Source: Micromonospora sp. WMMD812 (GTDB taxonomy: Bacteria; Actinomycetota; Actinomycetes; Mycobacteriales; Micromonosporaceae). From it: a DNA stretch of 64,000 bases. The notes under the pieces were generated by a model, which ran no database searches, was not told where the DNA came from, and saw only the letters and a program-made list of their open reading frames with translations. The stretch's first letter is position 1. Each line of letters begins with the position of its first letter. The stretch lies in NCBI RefSeq assembly GCF_027497215.1, contig NZ_CP114904.1, forward strand, positions 5,661,001 to 5,725,000, written 5' to 3'. A program made the translations under genes and the position numbers. Below, one piece after another: positions 52,138 through 60,872 of this stretch.

Positions 52138-53187
52138 ATGGTGCTCGGAGCGGTGGCGGATCCGCCGGTACGACGGGGGAGTGACTACGCACAGTTGTCG
52201 CGGCGGATCAGTCAGGCGGGCCTGCTGGAGCGGCGTCCGGGCTGGTACGCGACCCGGATCGTGCTCACCGTGGGCGCCTTCGTCGCCGGCTGGGTCGCCG
52301 TGGTCCTGGTCGGGGACTCGTGGTGGCAGGCGCTGGTCGCGGTCGGGCTGGCGGTGGCCACCACCCAGGTGGCGTTCCTCGGCCACGACGCGGGGCACCG
52401 GCAGATGTTCCGTCGGAGGGGGCCGAGCGAGGTGGTCGGCCTGGTCGCCGGCAACCTCGCCGTGGGGCTCAGCTACGGCTGGTGGGTCGACAAGCACAAC
52501 CGGCACCACGCCAACCCGAACCACGAGGACGAGGACCCGGACGTCGGGGCCGGCGCGCTGGTCTGGACGTACGAGCAGGCGCGCGACACCCGGGGCTTCG
52601 GCCGCTGGCTGGCCCGCCAGCAGGCGTTCCTGTTCTTCCCGATGCTGCTGCTGGAGGGTCTGAACCTGCACGTCGCCAGCGTCCGGGCGGTCGTCGGGCG
52701 GGAACCCGCCGGCGGGTTCAGCACCCCGATGCGGCACCGGGTCGTCGAGGCGCTGCTTCTCGGCGCGCACACCCTCGGCTACCTGGCCGTCCTGCTGCTG
52801 GTCATGTCACCCGGGAAGGCGCTGGTCTTCGCCGCCGTCCACCAGGGACTGTGGGGCCTCTACATGGGCTGCGCGTTCGCCCCGAACCACAAGGGCATGC
52901 CGATGCCGACGGCGGAGGACGACCTCGACTTCCTGCGCAAGCAGGTGCTCACGTCGCGCAACGTGCGGGGCGGCCGGTTCGTCGACACGGCGTTGGGCGG
53001 GCTCAACTACCAGATCGAGCACCACCTCTTCCCGAACATGCCGCGGGCGAACCTGCGCCGGGCCCAGCCGATCGTGCGGGACTACTGCGCCGAGCGAGGC
53101 ATCCCGTACGAGGAGACCGGGCTGGTCGACTCGTACCGGCAGGCGCTGGGCCACCTGCACGAGGTGGGCCGACCGCTGCGCGGGTGA
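52138..53187 (+). CDS. Membrane fatty-acid desaturase
   Basis: 349 residues. The three histidine boxes are HDAGH (83-87), HNRHH (120-124) and IEHHLF (His295-His296), with the membrane pairs between. The start MVLGAVADPP follows GGGAGCGGCG. It is of the acyl-lipid/linoleoyl type (delta-6/9/12). The boxes are complete, so it should be active with di-iron. It ends next to a convergent hairpin terminator. Confidence 0.92.
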   Translation: MVLGAVADPPVRRGSDYAQLSRRISQAGLLERRPGWYATRIVLTVGAFVAGWVAVVLVGDSWWQALVAVGLAVATTQVAFLGHDAGHRQMFRRRGPSEVVGLVAGNLAVGLSYGWWVDKHNRHHANPNHEDEDPDVGAGALVWTYEQARDTRGFGRWLARQQAFLFFPMLLLEGLNLHVASVRAVVGREPAGGFSTPMRHRVVEALLLGAHTLGYLAVLLLVMSPGKALVFAAVHQGLWGLYMGCAFAPNHKGMPMPTAEDDLDFLRKQVLTSRNVRGGRFVDTALGGLNYQIEHHLFPNMPRANLRRAQPIVRDYCAERGIPYEETGLVDSYRQALGHLHEVGRPLRG

Positions 53188-53205
53188 GCCCGGCGGGTGA
53201 ACGAC

Positions 53206-53239
53206 GGTGGGGGCGGTGCCGGTCGGCGCCGCCCCCACC
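53206..53239. terminator. Convergent terminator between desaturase and lipoprotein
   Basis: Arms 53206-53220 and 53225-53239 pair over 15 bp with one G-T wobble; four-base loop. Confidence 0.75.
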
Positions 53240-53253
53240 CGTCCGGGCCGGAA

Positions 53254-54015
53254 CTACCCGTTCAGGGCCTTGATCAGCTCCTCCGGAGCCTCCTCGGTCT
53301 CACCCGCGGCCGGCTTCGCCACCTTGACCGCCGTGCCGAAGTCGGAGTAGGTGGTCACCATCTTGCCGAGCGACTCGTGCAGCACGCTGGTGTCCACGGT
53401 CATCTCGGTGAGGCGACCCTCGGCGTCCACCTTCGCGGTGAACGGGACGGCCTTGGCCTTGTCGCCGAGCGCCTGGATGTCCTTGTCGTTCGGCACGGTG
53501 CGGGTGTAGTCCATGGTGCCCGCGTACGTGCCCTCGCCGGTCTTCTGCACGTCCACCACGCTCTTGACGAGCTTGTTGGCGCCGACCGGGTCGTCCTTGG
53601 TGATGACGCTCAACTGGCTGTTCTCACTGAGCGCGGCGGTGTTCACGTGCAGCCAGTTCTTCGACGCGCCGGGAACTCCGCTGATCTTCAGGTAGGAGTC
53701 GTCGCCGACCGTCCGGACGCCGAACGTGCCACCGCCCGCGGTCATCGTCATCTCCGCGGTCATGGTCTTCGGGTCCAGCACCCCGTCGCCCTTGAGCACG
53801 CTGGATTCGATCTTCATCCGAACGCTCTGCTCGTTGAGCTTCAGCGCGGCGGCGTTCAGCGCGGCACGCGGGTCCGCCGGGGCGCTCGTGGCGGGTGCCG
53901 CGTTGCCGTTGGCGGCTGGATCGTCCGCTCCCGACTGGTTACCGCAACCGGTCAGACCGAGTCCGAGTGCTGCGACGAGCGCGACCCCCGCGGTCGCCAG
54001 CCGTCGACTTCTCAT
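53254..54015 (-). CDS. LppX/LprG-like lipoprotein
   Basis: 253 residues. Signal peptide with lipobox LGLGLTGCGN, then a Ser/Ala/Asp linker and a beta-rich domain with AALNAAALKLNEQSVRMKIESSVL, GGGTFGVRTVGDDSYLKISG, and GTYAGTMDYTRTVPND. Members of this family carry lipids or act as periplasmic carriers in mycobacteria. No substrate can be inferred here. Confidence 0.82.
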   Translation of the reverse strand: MRSRRLATAGVALVAALGLGLTGCGNQSGADDPAANGNAAPATSAPADPRAALNAAALKLNEQSVRMKIESSVLKGDGVLDPKTMTAEMTMTAGGGTFGVRTVGDDSYLKISGVPGASKNWLHVNTAALSENSQLSVITKDDPVGANKLVKSVVDVQKTGEGTYAGTMDYTRTVPNDKDIQALGDKAKAVPFTAKVDAEGRLTEMTVDTSVLHESLGKMVTTYSDFGTAVKVAKPAAGETEEAPEELIKALNG

Positions 54016-54260
54016 GATGGATTACTCCTCGTGAAGGTTGGGCCGGGCGACGACGTCAGTCGATCCCGACCGGGCCGCTGGCCAGCCTAGCCAAACTGTT
54101 CCAACAGGGCGCGTCGATACCTGGGCGTGGCGCCCGCCGCTCGCGGCCGCCCACCGGCCGGCTCGGGTGGGGGCCGATTCGGCGGGTGACCGACCTCGTG
54201 CCCCGCCGGCCGGAGACCGCCTGTCGATGCCCCGCCGCCTCGCACCGGTAGGGTCTGGGC

Positions 54261-54554
54261 ATGGCAGACGTGCTCACCGCGGAGGCGGTGGAAGACGAGC
54301 TGGGCGGGCTGACGAGCTGGTCGGGAGACCCCACCGGCATCAGCCGCACGGTGGAGTTGGCCAGTTTCCCGGACGCCATCACGGTGGTGGACCGGGTCGC
54401 GGCGACGGCCGAGGAGCTCGACCATCACCCCGACATCGACATCCGGTGGCGGACCCTGACCTTCCGTTGCGTCACCCATTCGGCCGGCGGGGTCACCGAC
54501 CGTGACGTCGCGTTGGCCCGTCGGATCGACGAGATCATCCGGAGTGCCCGATGA
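54261..54554 (+). CDS. Pterin-4a-carbinolamine dehydratase
   Basis: 97 residues. EELDHHPDIDIRWRTLTFRCVTHSAGGVTDRDVALARRIDEI matches the PCD fold, with the catalytic His pair in LDHHPDI. It would recycle pterin after phenylalanine hydroxylase; no hydroxylase is in the window. Its stop overlaps the FHA gene by four bases, an unusual pairing. Confidence 0.92.
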   Translation: MADVLTAEAVEDELGGLTSWSGDPTGISRTVELASFPDAITVVDRVAATAEELDHHPDIDIRWRTLTFRCVTHSAGGVTDRDVALARRIDEIIRSAR

Positions 54555-55702
54555 GATTCGAGATCAGCAAGGTGCTGGACGCCATCGAGGGCCGCGTCTG
54601 CATCGACCCGTCCCTGGCCCGGGCCGTCGTCGACCTCGCGGAGGTGATCCGCTTCCAGGACCTCGACGGCGGCCGCCCGGCCAGCCTGCTCCGGCTCGGC
54701 ATGGTGATCGACGCGCTCTCCCGGCAGCTCGAAGAGGACAGCGTCCAGGTCTACGCCGTGGTGCACCGCGCCCTCCTCTCCGACGCCGACCTGACCTCGA
54801 ACGAGCGGATGGTGGTCCGCCGGTGGGCCGACGACGGGTTGGTCGAGGTGCTCGACAACCCGGGTGACCGGATGCTGGAGGTCGCCGACCTGCTCGGGCT
54901 GCCGGTGCTCAGCCGGGTCCGATTCGACGGCCTGCGGGGCCGGTTTCCCTGGCTGGTCGAGCAGGCCGGCCGGGTTCTCGCCCCGGTGCCCGGCGCCGGC
55001 GGACCGGCCTTCATCGCCCACGTCGGCGGCGGTGACAAGCCGGTGTCGGGCAGCCGGTCGCCGGCCGGGGTCAAGCTCCTGGCCCGCCGGTGGCGGTGCC
55101 CGGAGCCGGGCTGTGCGCTCTTCGGCGGGGGCGGTGGCGGCGGCGCCTTCGCCGACCTGGCCCGGGTGCAGAGCAGCCCCGTGGGGCAGGCGCCGCCCAC
55201 GCTGCGCGGTGGCGTGCCGACCTGTCCCCGGCACGGCGCCCGGCTCAGCGACGCCGGCCCGCGCCCGCGGTCCGAGGTGCTCGCGGTGCGGATCGGCGGA
55301 CTGGTCCGACGGCGGTTCGTGCTCACCGAGGAGCAGCCGGTGCTGGTCGGCCGGGCGCCCGAGCGAGACGGTGGGATCACGCTCGGGCAGTGGCTCAACG
55401 ACGAGGCCCGGCGCTGGATCAGCCGCAGCCACGTCCAGCTCGAGCTGCGGGTCGGCGAGGTGATCGTGACCGACGTCAGCACGAACGGCTCGGGCATCCG
55501 GCCGGGCGGCTCGATGACCGAGTCGGAACGCGTTCCGCTCGCCCCACAGCAGTCCCGGGTGCTGGCCGAGAACGACATGGTGGAGCTCTACCCTGGCGTG
55601 CAGGTCGGCCGGGCCGAGGAGCTGCCCACCGGTGCGCCCTTCACCCCCGCCTCTGTGATGGCCGAGGCACCGACGATGGCGATGCGCCTACCCCGTCCCT
55701 GA
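54551..55702 (+). CDS. FHA-domain protein with N-terminal helical region and central Cys pairs
   Basis: 383 residues. The N-terminal 120 residues are helical (IEGRVCIDPSLARAVVDLAEV). A middle part has two Cys pairs, CPEPGC and CPRHG, with a Gly-rich run (FGGGGGGGAF). The C-terminal FHA domain (about 275-365) has the phosphothreonine-binding marks VGRAPERDGGITLG, RRWISRSHVQLEL and VTDVSTNGSG. It may read Ser/Thr kinase phosphorylation. Co-translated with the pterin dehydratase gene. A 23-bp tandem repeat starts 10 bp after its stop. Confidence 0.85.
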   Translation: MRFEISKVLDAIEGRVCIDPSLARAVVDLAEVIRFQDLDGGRPASLLRLGMVIDALSRQLEEDSVQVYAVVHRALLSDADLTSNERMVVRRWADDGLVEVLDNPGDRMLEVADLLGLPVLSRVRFDGLRGRFPWLVEQAGRVLAPVPGAGGPAFIAHVGGGDKPVSGSRSPAGVKLLARRWRCPEPGCALFGGGGGGGAFADLARVQSSPVGQAPPTLRGGVPTCPRHGARLSDAGPRPRSEVLAVRIGGLVRRRFVLTEEQPVLVGRAPERDGGITLGQWLNDEARRWISRSHVQLELRVGEVIVTDVSTNGSGIRPGGSMTESERVPLAPQQSRVLAENDMVELYPGVQVGRAEELPTGAPFTPASVMAEAPTMAMRLPRP

Positions 55703-55712
55703 CCGCCCTGCC

Positions 55713-55850
55713 CGGGTCCGAGGCTCCGCTCCGCCCCGGTCCGACGTCCCGCTCCGTGCCGGTCCGACGTCCCGCTCCGCCCGGGTCAGACGTCCCGGTC
55801 CGTCCGGGTCCGGCGTCCCGCTCCGTCCGGGTCCGGCGTCGCCGGCCCGG
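55713..55850. repeat. Tandem repeat of 23 bp, six units
   Basis: Six adjacent units of 23 bp, consensus CGGGTCCGACGTCCCGCTCC plus three variable bases; units 2 and 3 (55736-55758, 55759-55781) differ only at the last two bases. The tract begins 10 bp after the FHA stop and ends 34 bp before IS copy 2. Confidence 0.85.
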
Positions 55851-55884
55851 CCCGGACGCGCCCCCGGGCGGCCAACCAGCTCGC

Positions 55885-57343
55885 GAGCGTTATGACTCAG
55901 AGGCATAAATATGGCTCTTGTGATTGATGTGTGGGTCGGGGTCATGGTCGGGGTAGTTCGGGTCGGTGGCCGCCGAGGCTGAGCATGGCCAGGGCGATGA
56001 GGGCTTCGGCTGAGTGGAAGCCGAAGGCCATCCGGGTGATCAGGCGGATCTTGGTGTTGACCGACTCGATCCGGCCGTTGGACAGGCCGTGTTCGATGGC
56101 GGCGATGATCTGGTCGCGGTGTCGCGTGACGCGTCGTTGCAGGTCGACGAAGACGTCGATGCGGCTGCGTCGGGCCCATCCGATCCACCGGTCGAGGGCT
56201 TCGACCGCCGTGGTCGGGCTGGTCCTGGCCAGGGTGAACACCAGCCGTAGGCCCTCTTTCAACGCCCAGGCCCGGTGCAGGCGGGGATGGGTCTTGGCGA
56301 TCCAGGCGAGTTTGGCCTGCTGGGCGTCGGTGAGGTTGTCGGGGTTCTTCCACAACGCCCAGCGGGTGTTCTTCAGCTCTCGGGCCTCGCCGGTGGCGAC
56401 ACCGCGGCGGCCGGCTCCTCGCCCGGTGGTCTCGTTCCATGCCTGACGGCGAACCCGGTCAACGGCGTCGGTGGCCCAGGCCACCACGTGGAACGGGTCG
56501 GCGCAGCGGACCGCGTTCGGGCACCTGCGCCGCACGACCGTCGTGATCCAGTCCGCGCCGTCGGCCGACACGTGCGTGATCTTCGCGGCCCGCTCGGGAC
56601 CGAGCAGGTCGAAGAACGCCTGTAACGTGGTGGCGCTTCTACCCGGCGCCGCCCACACCAACCGGCCGCTGTCATGGTCCACGACCACGGTCAGATACCG
56701 GTGCCCCTTCTTGTAGCTGACCTCGTCGATCCCGATACGACGCAACCCGTCATACCGGTCCTCAAGGCCACCGGTATCGGCCCATACCCGGGCCACGATC
56801 GACCCCACCGTGCGCCAACCGACCCGCATCAGCTGCGACACCGCCGACTTCGCCGTGTGCACCGCCAACCACGCCACCGTCGCGTCGAACGCCCGTGTGT
56901 GCCCCGCCCCGTGACGCGCCCACGGCACCGCCGCCACGACCACCCCATGCACCCGACAGGACACCCGAGGCGCGTCCGCCTCGATCACCGCCCGCACCGT
57001 CCCGAGATCCAACGCCCGCCACCGACGACGCACCCCAGCGTCATAACGGGCACACCGCCGCCGGCAATACGGACACCGCCGCGACGCGCCCTTACGCACC
57101 CGCACCCGAGCCACCACCACCGACTCGTCCGGATCGAACTCCACACCCTCCACCACCGCCTGCTCGACCCCGAGCAGCCCAGCCCATACCCTGGCAGAAC
57201 GCACGCCGTTCTCCCGCCCATCCAGTTCTGACCTCGACAAGCCAGAACCTAGGCAGGACAACGGCGTGCGCCATCAAGGACGCGCCCAACCACCCACAAA
57301 CACGTCACAAGAGCCATTAATATGCCTCTGAGTCATAACGCTC
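55885..57343 (-). mobile_element. ISL3-family insertion sequence, copy 2 (inverted)
   Basis: A 1,459-bp element in the opposite orientation to copy 1, with ends GAGCGTTATGACTCAGAGGCATA... at 55885 and its inverse ending 57343. The two ends share 23 identical outer bases. It differs from copy 1 by a one-base indel near the left part of the gene's upstream region, a few terminal bases and two amino-acid changes. The bases at the GGCTCTTG inner boundary (ATAAATAT left, ATTAATAT right) agree at 7 of 8, the size of an ISL3 duplication. Confidence 0.92.
55942..57204 (-). CDS. ISL3-family transposase, intact copy
   Basis: 420 residues from GTG 57204 (upstream TTG 57261 is less likely). It has the zinc finger CPYCRRRCARYD, GIDEVSYKKGHRYLTVVVD, CADPFHVVAWATDAV and SNGRIESVNTKIRL, so the DDE third acid is Glu380 (GAG on the coding strand, 56065-56067), unlike copy 1. 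Residue 259 is Thr. This copy looks functional and could mobilise copy 1 in trans. Confidence 0.92.
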   Translation of the reverse strand: MRSARVWAGLLGVEQAVVEGVEFDPDESVVVARVRVRKGASRRCPYCRRRCARYDAGVRRRWRALDLGTVRAVIEADAPRVSCRVHGVVVAAVPWARHGAGHTRAFDATVAWLAVHTAKSAVSQLMRVGWRTVGSIVARVWADTGGLEDRYDGLRRIGIDEVSYKKGHRYLTVVVDHDSGRLVWAAPGRSATTLQAFFDLLGPERAAKITHVSADGADWITTVVRRRCPNAVRCADPFHVVAWATDAVDRVRRQAWNETTGRGAGRRGVATGEARELKNTRWALWKNPDNLTDAQQAKLAWIAKTHPRLHRAWALKEGLRLVFTLARTSPTTAVEALDRWIGWARRSRIDVFVDLQRRVTRHRDQIIAAIEHGLSNGRIESVNTKIRLITRMAFGFHSAEALIALAMLSLGGHRPELPRP

Positions 57344-57359
57344 GCGGAGTTGGTCCCTC

Positions 57360-57415
57360 GCGTCCGAAGCCCGGCGTCCGAAGCCCGGCGTCCGAAGCCC
57401 GGCGTCCGGTGCCCG
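57360..57415. repeat. Tandem repeat of 14 bp, four units
   Basis: GCGTCCGAAGCCCG occurs three times without change (57360-57401) and once with two changes (57402-57415). It lies 17 bp outside the right end of IS copy 2, opposite the 23-bp repeats on the left. Confidence 0.85.
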
Positions 57416-57473
57416 GCGGGCAACGGGGGCCGGGGGAGGGCGCTCGGGGCCGGCCTCTCCTACGACAGGCATA

Positions 57474-57518
57474 ACGACGGCGGGCGTCCGGGACCAGATC
57501 CCGGACGCCCGCCGTCGT
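57474..57518. terminator. Perfect 20-bp hairpin after ornithine aminotransferase gene
   Basis: Arms 57474-57493 and 57499-57518 are exact complements with a five-base loop. It is 11 bp after the rocD stop on the minus strand. Confidence 0.82.
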
Positions 57519-57528
57519 AGTACGACGT

Positions 57529-58739
<1,211 letters not shown>

Positions 58740-58743
<4 letters not shown>

Positions 58744-59561
58744 TTGCCTGCCTTTCCCTGTCGGAGTCGCAACGTGCAGCACTTCGGTCCGCCGCCGGCC
58801 TTACGCAGCTCCGACAGGTCGACACCGATGGTCTCGTAGCCCCGGTCGCGCAGCTTGGCGGCCAGGTCGGTGGCCTGCGCGGGCAGCACCACGTGCCGAC
58901 CGTCGCTGACCGCGTTCAGGCCGAGCACCTCCGCGTCGGCCATCGTGGCGTGCACCGCGTCCGGGAAGAGCCGGCGCAGCACGGCCTGGCTGCCGGGCGA
59001 GAAGGCCTCCGGCAGGTACGCCACCGTGCGCTCGTCGAGCACGGTCAGCGCGGTGTCCAGGTGGTAGAAGCGCGGGTCGACGAGCTGCATGGTGATCACC
59101 GGGTAGCCGAAGACCTCCTGCAGCTGGGCGTGCGAGGCGTGCGCGGTCCGGAAGCCGGTGCCGGCGAGCAGCAGGTCACCGGCCAGCAGGACGTCGCCCT
59201 CGCCCTCGTTGACGTGCTTCGGGTCGGACAGTTCGAAGCCGGCGGACTCGAACCAGGCCCGGTAGGCGGGGGCCTCGTCGGCGCGCTGCGGGTCTCGGAA
59301 CTGCACCGCCATCGCCCGACCGTCGATCACCGTGCCGCCGTTCGCGGCGAAGACCATGTCGGGAAGGCCGGGCACCGGGGTGATCTCGTCGACGGTGTGG
59401 CCCAGGTCGCGGTAGACCTGCCGCAGCTGCTCCCACTGGCGGATCGCCAGGCCGGCGTCGACGGGCGCGGTCGGGTCCATCCACGGGTTGATCGCGTAGT
59501 CCACGGCGAAGTACGTCGGCCGGCACATCAGAAAGCGCTGGCGGGTGGCGTCCATCGTCAT
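58740..59561 (-). CDS. Dimethylarginine dimethylaminohydrolase-like/arginine amidinohydrolase
   Basis: 273 residues. FLMCRPTYFAVDYAINPWMDP, VPGLPDMVFAANGGTVIDG, EGEGDVLLAGD, VDPRFYHLDTALTVLD and the catalytic Cys in GGPKCCTLRL define the guanidino-group modifying (amidinotransferase) fold. DDAH makes citrulline from dimethylarginine; relatives act on arginine itself. Coupled to rocD, it may supply ornithine or citrulline. ATG 59561 follows GGGAG. Confidence 0.88.
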
Positions 59562-59895
59562 TGTCGTGCTCCCAGGGTCGGGCGCGCCCGGCCACCGTCG
59601 GCCCACGGGCTGGCGCCGTTGTTCAACGTTATGCGGCGTCGTCGGCAGGATCCACCGCTGACACTTGCACGAGGCGGCTGTTCGTTGCGTCTGAGTGACG
59701 ATCAGCATCGGATCGTTGCGCCAGCGCGGGGGCCACGCGCGTGGGGGCCGACCCCGGACAGACTTCAGGGGCGGCGAACCGCCGCCCCTGAATGGGTGTC
59801 TGCCCGGCTGGTGAACCACCAGGCTGGTCGGGCTGTGGCCGGTGCACCACCGGCGCTGGTCGCCGGCGCATCGCCGGCGAGCCGGACAGTGCCCG
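59562..59895. other. Intergenic region with four consecutive tri-loop hairpins
   Basis: 334 bp with no gene. It contains the 5' region of the DDAH-like gene and, at 59764-59880, four hairpins in a row with three-base loops: 59764-59792 (13-bp stem, loop AAC), 59808-59822 (6 bp, AAC), 59838-59854 (7 bp, CAC) and 59860-59880 (9 bp, CAT). The first looks like a terminator for the upstream minus-strand gene ending at 59896; the others are too many for that alone. Confidence 0.7.
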
Positions 59896-60705
59896 CTAGA
59901 ACCGGTCGACAAACTGTGAGTCAAGCCACTCCCGGAACCGCGGGACCCAGTCGCCGTCGGTGGTCGGCCAGTCGAACTGGCCGGTCATCGCGAGCACGCC
60001 GAGGACCACGGCGCCGAGCCCGAAGACGATGCCGAACAGCGCGTCCGTCTTGCCGGCGACGTGCCGCCGACGGGTGGCGACGAGCCCGAGCACGGAGAGC
60101 ACCGCGCCGACCGCGCCGAGCCCGATGCCGTACCCGGCGAGGGTGCCGGTGAGCACGAACAGCGCGCCGGCGACGCCGATCACCAGGCCGAGGGTGGCGA
60201 GCAGGCTGGCCCGCGGCCGGGGGCCGCGCACCACGGGTCGCGCCGGCTCGACCCGGTCGGCGTCCGTGGCGACCTGCTCGGTGCCGTCCGGGCGCGCCGT
60301 CCGGTCGCGGTCGACGTCGGAGCCGCGGTCGACGGTGCGCTCCGGGGTGGTTTCCGGGTCGCGTCGCGCTCCAGCGTCGGCCGGGCGGGCGGTGGCCGCA
60401 CGCGCCACGGCGCCCCGCTCCGCGGCCCGCCGCTCGGTGTCGGTGACCGCCTCGCCGCCGGGCGCGGCATTGCCGCGGTGCGTCGACCGGTCGGCGTCCC
60501 GGTCCGTCCGCGCCGGGGCGGGGCTGGTCGGCGCCGTCCGGTCCGCGCCGGCCGGCGTCGATCCGTCCGGGCCGGTGGCGACCGGCGTGGATCCGTCCCG
60601 GCCGCTGGTGGCCGGGGCGTCGCGGCCGTCGATGCGGCCGTCGAGGTTCTCGTCCCGCGTCGGCGCCGGTTCCGACCGGCGCGACAGCGAAGGAATCTTG
60701 ACCAC
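59896..60705 (-). CDS. Membrane protein with DUF4190-like C-terminus and dockerin-like motif
   Basis: 269 residues from GTG 60705, which follows GGAGG. The N-terminal ~170 residues are disordered and highly charged (repeated GPDGSTP, TARPDGTEQ). It contains DENLDGRIDGRDA near residue 18, the DxNxDG pattern of EF-hand/dockerin loops. Three C-terminal helices (LLATLGLVIGVAGALFVLTG, GYGIGLGAVGAVLSVLGLVA, ALFGIVFGLGAVVLGVLAM) follow. Function unknown. Confidence 0.78.
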   Translation of the reverse strand: MVKIPSLSRRSEPAPTRDENLDGRIDGRDAPATSGRDGSTPVATGPDGSTPAGADRTAPTSPAPARTDRDADRSTHRGNAAPGGEAVTDTERRAAERGAVARAATARPADAGARRDPETTPERTVDRGSDVDRDRTARPDGTEQVATDADRVEPARPVVRGPRPRASLLATLGLVIGVAGALFVLTGTLAGYGIGLGAVGAVLSVLGLVATRRRHVAGKTDALFGIVFGLGAVVLGVLAMTGQFDWPTTDGDWVPRFREWLDSQFVDRF

Positions 60706-60872
60706 AACACACCTCCTGAGGAATGCGGGGTGGCCGTGGAACGGGTGGCACCCACGCGATGCGTACCCGGAATACCCAACTGACCGTTTGCCGACACCCG
60801 GTGTGCTGGTCGACGATGGACCGCCGGCGCACGTGCCCGCGCCGGCGGCCCGTCGTGGCTGGTCCGGGACCG

